This document shows, in pieces, positions 9,901-21,900 of a stretch of DNA of 60,000 bases. A program made the position numbers and the translations under genes. A model generated the notes under the pieces. That model had not been told where the DNA came from, searched no databases, and saw only the letters and a list, made by a program, of their open reading frames with translations. The first letter of the stretch is position 1. Every line of letters starts with the position of its first letter. Origin of the DNA: Symsagittifera roscoffensis (Eukaryota; Xenacoelomorpha; Acoela; Convolutidae); the NCBI RefSeq assembly GCF_963678635.1, contig NC_087064.1:1861926-1921925 (forward strand), in the 5' to 3' direction.

Positions 9901-12900
9901 TAACTTTCGAAGAAATTGCGGAATACTTATGCTTGAGATGACTTTATATTTAGTCAATATACTTCCTTTTAATTAGGCATTTTTGAGAAAAGTTTTTCAG
10001 CATCTGAAAGCTACTGGTGGTTCTTACAAGGTTATAATGCTTTGAAACTGGGACAACTTTGATGACCGTAGTTACAATTGGGATAACTAACGCGCGATTA
10101 TAATGATTAACGATTCAATCAAAGCTTAGAAGGCTATTTAAATCCTTTCAAATTAAACTGAGGCACACAATTGGTTCTTATTAGTAGGTAGGTTACCAGA
10201 CGCTCAATACATCTTTTTGTAATTTACCTAGCTTAAGGGTGATGAAATTTTTTTTTAATTTTTCACATTTTTTGTACAATTTATAAGAGTTTTAAACACA
10301 AAAAGCTTAAGCTCGACAATAGAACGCCGTCGGATCATTCACGGCTTTGCCGTGATATACGAGCAGTCTTGTTCTTCCGACCAAAAATAGAGAGGATTAT
10401 TGCATTCGGCTGTGTGTAGTTTTCTTTTTTTTTCACTCGACAGACTAAACGCTTTTGACGTTCTCCCAAGTGTATTTGTTCTGCATATACTTGGAAACTA
10501 ATTTATTATTATTTATTATTTTCACGCAATTTCAGGTACCACAAATAATCGTCGGAATGGATCAAATGAAAGAATATACCAAATTGGAGCCCTTTCAGTA
10601 GTGATACAGACGACCTTAAAAAATTCTCCTCTGTTTTGAAGAAAACTGTTTTCAAATTTTGACTTGTTGTTCAATTCCGCGCGAATGAAGCAAACGAGCA
10701 GGCTTACAATAGCTTATTTTTGCTCGATTTAAATCCTTCTAATTTTACGCAATTGAAGTTAGTTTTTGGAGTTTTTCTTAGCTTCATGTGGGCGGCAAAA
10801 AAGTTTCTTGTTTTTTTAAAATATTTTTTTTTGATATTTTTAGGACTATGTTCTGATCATTCTGTGTTATTTGCACAGTAACCAGCTATGCTTGTTTTCA
10901 TTTACATTTGATTTTCGAAAAGATCCCTAAATGAATTTCTCAACAAGCGTGTGGGGTGTCGATATTCAAAAAAAGCTGATAAAATTTTAAATCTTTTTTC
11001 ATTTTTGTTGAAATTTCATATAATTGCTTAAAGCGAACACAACTTCATAGTTCTGAAAACGCAGTCGGAATGTTCAGGGCTAGAGGTTCATACGAGCACT
11101 TTTGTATCACTTCGTATCGTATCACCTGCGTGTTGGGGAATGATTTTCAAAAACAGTTCTCGAAAACATTTTAAAATAAAAAATTTTTTTTTTTGAAAAT
11201 TTCATTCTGTTTTCAGAGAGAAAACAACATTATAGACCCTAAAATTCATTCAAAACTTTCATGGCTTCACTGACACGAGCAGTGTTGTTGAGAGTTCTTG
11301 CACATTTCAAACCGCTAACATTAAAACTTAAGCGTACGCAGGTTTGACAACTTTTCGTGAGAAGAGGCCAAAAAATTACAAAACATGGATAACGCTTAAA
11401 ATAACAATAGTTTGAACTGGAGTCTTTGAATGATAAATTCAAGCTGAGCCAATTTAGTTGCAACATTTTTATTGGTTTTGCTGCAAGTTTAAAATTGTGT
11501 TTTGCATGTCCTTGTTGTTATGGAAGCTGCGAATTCAAACTTATTCTCTGAGTATCAATAGCTAGGGTAAATTTAAGTTTTTCAAACTATATCTCAGAAG
11601 CAAAAATTCAAACTCGATTTTGAGAAAATGTTTGACAGTTTCTAAGTTAGATGAGAAACACCATACGAGATAAATTTCGTCCTTATCTGGAGTCTGGGCT
11701 AAATATCAATGGCGGGCGAGTTTGTCTAGGAATACTTCGTTTCTATGATTTCAGTGTCTTTTAAAGCCACTGTGTTTTTCAGTTTTACTTTTTTTTATGT
11801 TTGGTACATTAGTTATAGACTAATTCGTTTTGCTTCTACTAATCTCTAGATATAACTACTGTGCCTTTTTCTGATATGTGGCGATGTAGTCTACTGGGGC
11901 GAAGAACATGTGGTTTTTGATGTCCTGCACTCCCCGCCTGAGGGCGCCAAACCTCCTGGTGACATCCACCTGCAGCAGATTAGTGACCAGGTCACGCAAC
12001 TCCTTCGAGAAGTGGTCCGGACACTGGTACTGAAATGGAACAAACTCCCCATTGCACGCACTCTGTTATGCAGAGACAGTAGGCGAATCTGGCGTGTGTG
12101 CTTTTTCAAATGGTCTTTGAAATTCATGAACATAAAATTAACCCAAATTGAGAAAACTGGAAATTTAGAAGTCGTTCACATTTTTTGCGCCCTTCTTTTA
12201 GCACTTTATTTGAAATTGAACTTGAAAAATCGAAAGTCAAACCGCAAAAGATTAAATTTGGCGTGAACCAATTCCAAGATTTTTTCCTGAAAAAACATCA
12301 TCATGACCGATATCAATGTTTTCACTGCGTTCAATGACACTTGGGGTCTTAGGCTTGTTTCTAGATTGACAAACCTTTTTGCGCGTTCTCCCAAACGGTA
12401 TAAAGACCCTATTTTGGCAAAATTATCTGCGAGCAAAATTATCTGCTCAAAAAATAGATCAAAAATTTTTTTAGTCATCATTTTGAAAAATATTTTTGCT
12501 AAACCTGCGCCGACTTCTGACAATATATACATACAATTAAACAATTTATCAAAATTTTGAACCATTTTTTGGAATCATGCACAAGCTCAGGAAGTTTTCG
12601 GTAATGTTAAGCCCCTCTGGCATTTACTCGTAGTGGCTGAGTAGTAGGTGCTTGGAGAAACCACAATTGGTGTGGTAGGGGAGGGGAGGGGGTTTGAGCA
12701 GGGTGCGAGTAAGAGCAAAGAGGAAAGCTTTGAAATTTAATTTTGGACTGATTGGCAACGGGCAAAAGACTAATTGATGCTAATTTTATCAATACTTAAT
12801 TATCAATTTACTTTTTTAAGACTCTGCTCTTCGCTCAAACCCACGCCCTGCTCAACCCCCCCCCCCCCCAGATTGTGGCCTCTCCAAACACCTACTATTT

Positions 12901-15900
12901 GCCTGGTTGCACCAGATCTTGAAACTGTTCAACTCACATCTCCCTGCACTATTTTCTCATACATGTCCATGTGTTTCTTGGCCATGAAGGGAGGGTGACC
13001 GGCTGCCATCTCGTAGCACAGCACCCCGTAGGACCACCAGTCTACCGCCTTGGAGTAGCCCTGAATCACAACAACAAAAACAACAGCCTAATTGAACACC
13101 GGCTGAACAGCTCATGATGACATCCTGTTGCCACTGTCACTTTTAGGTTTTGTGTTACAATGACTTAATTGTGTTAACCGGTCTTTCGTGTTTGACCGTG
13201 ACTTAAGCATTTTCTCCGACAGAGAGAATGTCTCTCCGACTTTTTCAAGTTCACTCTTCACTTTCTATTCTTTTAGTAAATTAAAATAAATAGAATTGTT
13301 GCTGTTACAAAAGAACATTTTACACACATCCCAACCCGAAAACTACTCATTTATAATTTCATCTAAGAAAAAAGCGTATCATACCTTGAATCTATGAGAA
13401 AACGCTAGCCGTTCAATTTTCATGCATGAAACTTCTCATCAAAATATCATAGAGATTTTGTATAGTTGTCTGTATCTATGGAACTAAAGAACTGTATGAG
13501 AAGACATTTTTTCCTGTATGACTAGAAATTGTATGGCTGAAAGTTTTGGTCAACCCGGGATTCGAACGAGTTTTTGCTTGCCTTATGGGTATGAAAACGG
13601 TTGACCATACGCAGACGTGCATAAAAGCTAACAGCAAATCCCATTTGAAAGCAAAAAAATATGCTTACAAGCAAACAATAACTGTAACTAAATTCACTTG
13701 AATTCTCTTTGCATAATTTCAAGACACCTCAAGCTAAAATAAGTAGTTAAGCATTAAATGAAGAATATATTAATAGATCTCTCAAAGAAGAATGTTCCTG
13801 AATTATAATAAAAAAAATTTTTTTCCAGGAGGGTAACAATTTATGTATAAATTTCAAAATTTATTGCAAAAACATTATCCGTCCTGGAAGAACATCAAAT
13901 TTCCGGTTTGCTATTTATCGAGTGGTGTGTTTGGGAAGAACGCAAAAAAGCGTGATCTTCTGATTGAATAGTGTGAAGTGTAACCTTGCTGAGAATAATT
14001 TCTGGCGCCAGATAGGCAGGGGTTCCACACATGGTCCACGCCCTCCCGGTCACCCGTTTGCAGAATCCGAAGTCGGTGACCTTTACATAGCCCTTGTGGT
14101 CAATCAAGAGGTTTTCTGGCTTCAAGTCTCGGTAGATTAGATCCATGTAGTGCATGTATTCGAACGCCAACAGAACTTGAGACGCGTAGAAGCGTGTCTG
14201 TGGTTCGCTGAAATATTATTCGACTTTTTAACATTATTAGCTCAACGACCTGGAATTTAGACTTCGGCATGTTTGTTTGAAAAAATCCAGGTATCACAAA
14301 TCAACTTCCGGCGGGGGTCGAGCGATATATCATTTTGAATCTACTTGGGTCTCGATTCGAGCTGCATTAAAATATTTTCTGAAGTTTTTCTGAAGTTAAT
14401 TCTGAACTTTTTGACATCATAAAACGGTTTGACGTTTAGTGTATACCGTGTTTTACCCCATATACCGTAGATAATAGAGTTCGGCCAGAAAAGAATCGCG
14501 ACTTGAGCAGCAACCAGTTTGTGTTGTTTTTAAACCGGCTTCAACAAAACTTCTGCGATCTTTGCAAGCTGCCTTAACTATATTGCCAGTTCCAATTTTG
14601 GATGTGAACTCTACAGACATTGCAAATAGTTCTTTGTCACAGTCGAAACAACTGTGGCACCTTTCATAACTTACCATTTCACGCCTCTTAAATTGGGCGG
14701 TCCATTTCGCCCCTCTCGCCTTTCGCTTCTCACACATTTCGCCCCAATATCATTATAGTAATTTGTGTATCCGATACTAGGGGCGAATTTTTCCGCATTG
14801 ACAAAATTGATTTAAATTTAGTTCAAATCAGTTATCATATCGATTTAAATCTAGTTTAAATCAATTTTCGGTCGATTCAAATAGTTAAACATGCACACTG
14901 CAGGAACTGGTATGGATTTTCAATCAATCGTTTCTGAAAATTTAGGATCAATTTTAGTGCCTGCAAAATCTATTTAAAGCAATTTGGATGGATTTTCGAA
15001 GTTATTAAATCCAATCTGAGACTCACCGAAATTAACTCAAAATCATCCGAATGTTCTTTAAAACTATTTAAATTCCCCTTAAAAAGCGCTCGTCATCAGA
15101 TCAAAAAAAACTAGAGGACCAGCTAAAGCTGGAGGTACCTATTTGGTTATTTTGTACTAAAGTGGGATGAAAAAGGTAACTTCAAAAATTTAAAAATTGG
15201 GCTTCACCAAAAACCTTATTTGTTGATTTATATAAGTATCAATGAAATATTTTGTGATTTTGGAAATTTCTCAGAGACATATTCACGGACGGAGGCTTCC
15301 CACAACCTGTTGCCTCGATTAAAACTTTGCTGTCAGATTGGGATGTTTTCGAGAAGAGTCAAGCTTGAAAAACCAGACAAGAAGGCAAAACCTTGACTTC
15401 TCTGATGAGCATAAATTTTTAGTTAAAAAATTACGACGTTAAATCTTTTCACAGGAGAGCTTCGATAAACGTTTTTTTTATTGAACCTAAAATCTCAGAT
15501 TTGAGATGGTAATTTTTGAGACAAGTAAAAAAATTGCAAACAGCCAAAAAATATTTTTAATTTAAATTTTTTCCAAGAGCGTATCCTTTTTAGTAACAAA
15601 ATTTAGGCGTATCTGCTATTCAAACCAAAATCTTAGATTTGGGAAGGTAGTTTTCAAGACAAATGTTTGAAAAAACTTCAAAAATCCATTATCAAAATTA
15701 GTTGAGTAAAAATGTTTGGACGTAACCGTATGTGCAACCGAATTGTCCACAACCCGTTCTACCCATTGAAACTAAGATTTCCGAGAGTCATATTTTTTTG
15801 TGTGAAAAAAATGGGAACAATCATTTACGCAGATGATCTTCCCACAGTCACAACTCGTTCTACCAATTGAAAACAGATTCGGAACCCATTGATATCTCAG

Positions 15901-18900
15901 AGTCGGAAGGGTAGTTTTTGAGAAAAGACTTAAAGTTTCAAAAAACGGTCAAAAAATCAAAAGCATGACTTTTTCGAGGGTTATATTTTTTTTGTGTAAA
16001 AATTTTGAGCGTGACTGCTCATGCAGAGAAGCTTTCCACAACCCATTCTACACATTGAAATCAAAATCTCAAATTTTGAAGGGTATCTTCCGAGAAAAGT
16101 CAAAAAGTTCAAAAAACGTTCAAAAATTGAATTTACGACTTCTCCGAAGGGCATATCTTTTTGTTTAAAAAAGTTTTGGCGTAACCGCTTATGCAAAGAA
16201 GCTTCCCACAACCCGTTTTATACAATGAAACCGAAATCCCAGATTTCAGAGGAGACTAGTTTTCGAGTAAAGAAAAAAAATTAGAATTTGAAACATCGGT
16301 CAAAAAGTCAAAAAATTCACATTGATGAGGGTCATAGTTTTATAAGTAAAAAAAAAGTGGAGCCGCCAATGCATGGATACTTCCCACAACCTGTTTTATC
16401 CCAGAACTTTTAAGAAAATGTGAAAAATACAAAAAAAAACATGGGTCAAATTTCCCCCACACACTTTTTCGCAGTTGATACCATTGGTACCATTTTTTGG
16501 TACCTTTTTTGAAAATCTGTAGAGTAATTTGTGAGAATAACAAAATTTTTGAAAAAAGAAAAAAAATTTTAAAGGTTCTCAAAGAAATTATAAAAAATTT
16601 GATCCAATACATTTTCATAGAGTTTGTTTTGATCAAACAGGAGTGTTTTCTTAATACCTGTTTTCATCAAACCGTATTTTTTTATAATACATTTCTTTTA
16701 TCAAACAGGAAATGTCTAAAAATTGAGTTCATTAATTCAATGTGCATCGGTTTAAATCCATTTCGAACTGAATCGGGATCAATCCAAATTGGTTGAAATT
16801 TACAATTGGGGAACTAAGATGGATTTTAAAAAGCTTTAAACCAATTATCCAAAAAAATAGAATCAATTTACTGCCTAACAAAACTACTTAACTAGATCTA
16901 TGTGGGTTTTGGTAGTTACTACGATACAAACCTCATCGAAATCGATTTCTCGCCGAAATCTTCTTGAAAGTTCCTGAAAACCATTCAAATATCTTTTAAA
17001 AAGCGCTCCTCAACAGATCTTTAAAATCTATTTCAGTGGTACTAGCAGCACCGACAAAAAAAGTTTGTTGATCATTTTAAACACAGTTCAAATTAATTTT
17101 CGGTAAATCCAAACCAACTAAGCATGCACAATTTAGAAACTGAAATGGAATTTAAAACGATGTAATTCAAAATTTCCTGATGTAATTCAGAATGCCTAAA
17201 ATTGGTTTAAATTGATATGGATGGATTATGGTAGCTTCTTAAGTTCATTCTAAACTCGCCCAAATCGATTTAAATTTTTTAAATTGTATTTAATACCATT
17301 GAAACCTAATTTCAAACGCTTCGTATCATATGAGCGTTAGATTCTAGCCAGCCATTTCCCAATTCATACAAAAACTCGGGCGAGTTTTGCTAGAAACTAA
17401 TCAATGTGTAAATTTATTTTCAGTTTTCACAAAAATAGGCATGCCGAGTAAAACATTGATAGTTGGAACACACATTTTTGTTATAAGAAACGTGAAATTT
17501 TACTGAACCCGAAATCTTCAACAGAAACCATAGACAATTATGAAGTTGATCGACAGGAAGCCTTAAAACCATTAATTTGAATCATGTTTTTGGCTGAATT
17601 TGCGTAGTAAAATTCAAGACAATTGTAAAAAAGAAATCAAAGTTGTTGCACAAAATCAAGCGATAAAAAAGTATGCAATCAAGCGATAAAAAATTATCAA
17701 AGGAAACAAACTTCTATGCCAAAATTTAGGTTTAAAAATCGTGAAATTGGTAGAAAAAATGCCAAATTTCAGGTTTAAAAATCGTAAAATTGTTAGAAAA
17801 AACTGAGTGAAAAAACAATCGATCTATTTCAAGTTTTTGGTAAACTTAATTTAAACGTCAAGGATTATTGGGTTATTAAGGGTTATTTTCCCATCGGAAC
17901 CATGAATTTTAACTTTTTGTAGATGCCTTTTACTGTTTTTCAATTGAAAACATTTTTTAACTGGATGTTGAGGAAAACTAGGAAATAACTAGAAACAGGT
18001 TTTTTTTGGTCTGATTTCATTGCGAAGATTTGGTGAACGAGGAAAGTATTGGTTAAAAAGATTTAAACTTAATTATTTCTTTAGTTTCTGCGAGAATATA
18101 CGTTTTTGTCAATCTGAATTGAAATTGACGCAATGACTAAGCTCTGATGAAAAAATAAGAAGAGTGATCAAACAGTTTTAGCAGTCACCGTGATTAATGT
18201 TTTTTGGGTCAAATCAATTTGGATGACACTTAGATTAAATGCAAACAAATTGTTTCGAAATTTTTTCAAAAAATCTCAAAAAAACTAACAAAGATTGGAA
18301 TTGAATCAATAAATAATATTAATTATATGATAAATGGTCAGAAAATGAGACGGCAAAAGAAAAAAGTTTCTATTTAATTATAATCCATTTGATTCTGCTA
18401 TGTTATTTTCAAAATTACAACAGTTTTAGTTGATTTGCAATCCAAGCAAATCCATAGTTTTTTGCTTAATCAATTTTTTTTTACAAAAAAGATCCTATTC
18501 TTTTTTGTCATTGAAGGTTTGTAAGGTCAGAAGGTAAGAAGGTAACACACTACATGTGTTAGGGCCAAATCCTCAGTGTTCTGACTGCTAATTAGCTAGT
18601 CCGAGGGATTTTTGTTTCAGTTTTTTTTTTGATAGTCCATCAATTTTGAACTTGTCTGTTTTTCTTCCCAAACAAGCAAAATAGCAAATTTTACATGTTA
18701 CAGTTTGAGATATGTAGGGACATTCCACGAACAATTAGCTGACAACAACACAACTTAGAATGATTTCCGGACGCTCAAAAACGTGGTGCTCACGCTTCCA
18801 TCTCAATATAATTAGTTAAAAAATTCAGAGCCCACGTACATTCGTTCAGAAAACTGCTAGAATGGCAACTTTCAAACTCGCAAGAATGGCAACTTTCAAA

Positions 18901-21900
18901 CTTACAAAAACATTGGGAAAAATGATCTAATGAGGGAAAAACAGAAAACTGCTAGAATGGCAACTTTCAAACTTACAAAAACAATGGGAAAAATGATCAC
19001 ATGAGGGAAAAACAAATTTTTTAGATTTTTTCTGTATTTCAAAAAGTGTCTCATAGAGAACGTTTGAAAAAAACGCACAAATTAGTTAAAAGAAACACAA
19101 TAAAGCAATATAGAAACTAAAAAAGAACATTAGGAAAGTTTTGATTTTTAATAGAATTATTAGGCATAAATTGTGTCAGAAAAAAAATAAATTCAAATTG
19201 GCTGAAGACTTTTTCGTTCTGGATTTTTCAAAATATTTTTCCGTTTTTATCAAGTCGGGGTGTGATGGTAGAAACATGGGATATTTTTACTTATTCCGTC
19301 CCAATTTCTAATTTTTGCAGTTTTGTTGTATTCAATGTAAAAATACCGTGAACAAAACAATGATTTCACTGATTCGTTTGGTTAATACAAATGCGATCAC
19401 TTTAGTTTTCAGCCGATTTCTAACAAGGTCGAATTTTGAGCAGATTTTCGGCAAAAATCCTGTAGTTATTTTTTGTGTATTTTTCTAGTCTGCGTAAAAC
19501 ACTGCAGGCTTTTTTAATCAAAATTGAAATATTTTCAAACTAATTAACTTTTTTGGCTAATGCGGCTTATTTAAAAGTCAACTTAAAATTGCGAACAAAA
19601 AATATTGAAATTGTGAACAAAAAAATGAAAATTTGATTGGCTAATTCTAGGCAATCAAATTGAAACAAATAGCTTCAGCTCAAATGCGAGAAAAATGAAA
19701 CATTCCTGTGAAAACTTTAATAAAATTGCCTGTTACTTACTGTTTCACGCGAAGTGAAAAGTTTGTTGAAAATGAGGAAAACTGGCATTTTCAGACCCGG
19801 ATTGCATTGGTAAATCATTGAAATCAAATTTTGATAATTTCAAAGAGGGTAGCTTTGATCATCTGCTCTTAGTCTTTTTTAAAAAATTCAATGAAAATCG
19901 AAGTTAATGTAGTCCAAAATTGACTAAAAAAACAAGCATTTTATAGAGTAAAATCCTAAATTTGCACTTAATTTTGTCCACTAGTGTAGATACACTCACT
20001 CGAATTTCTTGGCTTCCTGCAAATGGTGAAACATTTCGCCTCCTGCCACAAACTCCAGACCAATGTAACAATAGCTGTTGTCCTAGAACAGTGAACAACC
20101 AACGGAATACACGTGAACAATCAAAGGAATTCACGAATTCTCTCAAATTATTCCACAATGACCTGCAATCACTCTGACATCTGTCTAAATTTATGAGCTA
20201 GAGTTATCAATACCCTGGGTTTTGTAACTTCTACTTTTAATGAACATTTTGTATGGAACATCCACGGTATAGTTTTTTGCTTAACCCAACCTAAGGTGTT
20301 TGACTTCTGGTTCGACTGAAAAAGCCTACCGTTGAATTGTTTTAGGCACACTCCTACTCATTTTAGCAGAAGCTTTTTTTCTGCCAAAAACCAAAACAAA
20401 TCACATTTTACTCAAATTAACAAAAATTTAAACTTTGAATTTTTCGAGTGCGCAAGAATTCGGCATAAGTAAGTCTTAACCAGATGGCAACGCGGGTCAA
20501 AGTCTTCAATTTAGATGCGCGAAGTTTCAACTTGCCAAAAAGGTAGCGAAGGCCGATATTTGTAACGGTAATCTCGATTCACCAAATTTAAATCCCAGTC
20601 ATTTTATCTTAAGCTGAACCGGATACATCATAAAATGATCATCATTTGCTTCAAAACTAGTTTGTTTTTCGAAATTGCGTACCTTAAACGCGAATGATTG
20701 TCTGACGAGAAATGGGAATTGGACACATTCTAGAATTTTCTTCTCGTTCAGTAAATGGGGAACTTGTTTCTGCTTGATGATCTGAAACAGAACACAATTT
20801 TACTTGACAATAAGTTGGGGTGACCAGTGACTCTGCATGCGATCGTACTAGGCAAAACTGTCGAAAAAGTTTTGCATCAGCATCATTCGCAGGCATTTTT
20901 TTGTCAATTTTTTAGGAGTGCTTTTTCGAATTTTTTGTGCTCTGCTGAAGGCTAAAATGACAATATACTAGAAAAAAAGGTTTTGCGCAGGAGGCAATTT
21001 TTGGACAAAAAATATCGTTCTTGCTCATTTTTGGAAAAATTTAACCAAAAATTGTGTTTTTTCATCTCTAATTACCACCGGCGTCGCGACAACTGGAACC
21101 AAGCGGCAACTCGGATCAAAAATTCTGGTCTTAAGATCACCGGTGGGCAAGCTATGCGGCAATAACCGGCTTTAACTTGTGTATAGAGTCCTACACTCTG
21201 TTGACAAACTCGCAAAATATGTATTAAACCAATTGTTCATTAAATTGACTCTGCCAATTTCCGAAAGTTCTCTGTTGTTGCCTGCTCCCAAATGTCTGGA
21301 CACGATTACCCCTGCACGACGTACTTTAGAAGGCGCGCAGACAATTCGGCTACAAACAATTCAGCCAATTTAAAATTCAAACAATTCAGCCAGAAATATA
21401 CAGGCAATTCAGCCTGAGACATTTCAGCCAGTTTCACAAAAGCTAGATTCGAAAGACAAAAATCGGAATTGGAGTTATTTCTCCTCTGTTTAAGGTCGCC
21501 GGTAGGCGCGCTACGCGCGCGTCGCCGCTTTGCGGCGATAACCGACTCTAAGTTTTGTATAGAGTAAAGAAAAAGTTGAAACAAAAGCAAATGCTTTTTA
21601 TTTAGTTATTAAAATTACTTGTTAACTTTACATTTTTGGCAAAAATATTTACCAAGATAAAATTAACAAATCTTGAAATGGAAGCAAATGCATTTATTTA
21701 TTTATTAAAATTATTTATTAACTTTACATTTTCGGCAAAAAAAAATCTAAGAAAAAGTAACCAAATCTTGAAATGGAAGCAAATGAATTTTATCGATGAC
21801 CTGTTTTTTGTCGAGTACTTTGATTGCGTAGAACTTTTTGCTCTTGGTTGGTTTGTATCTGGCTAACATCACTCGACCAAAGGAGCCAGTGCCTAACGTA

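Larger units (their letters stand above)
6936..11864. other. PKA-C: Last intron of PKA-C
   Basis: 4.9-kb AT-rich intron with a GC donor. Contains a tRNA-derived repeat (7500-8126) and two short tandem duplications (8604-8769, 10860-11240). The stretch 9000-10300 shows nothing I can name. Confidence 0.6.
14208..19999. other. PKA-C: PKA-C intron, 5.8 kb
   Basis: Gene-free. It holds a degenerate tandem array (15290-16400) flanked by two copies of another repeat (14780-15110 and 16720-17340), then a short tandem duplication at 18846-19013. The stretches 14450-14780, 17350-18840 and 19020-20000 show nothing identifiable. Confidence 0.6.
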
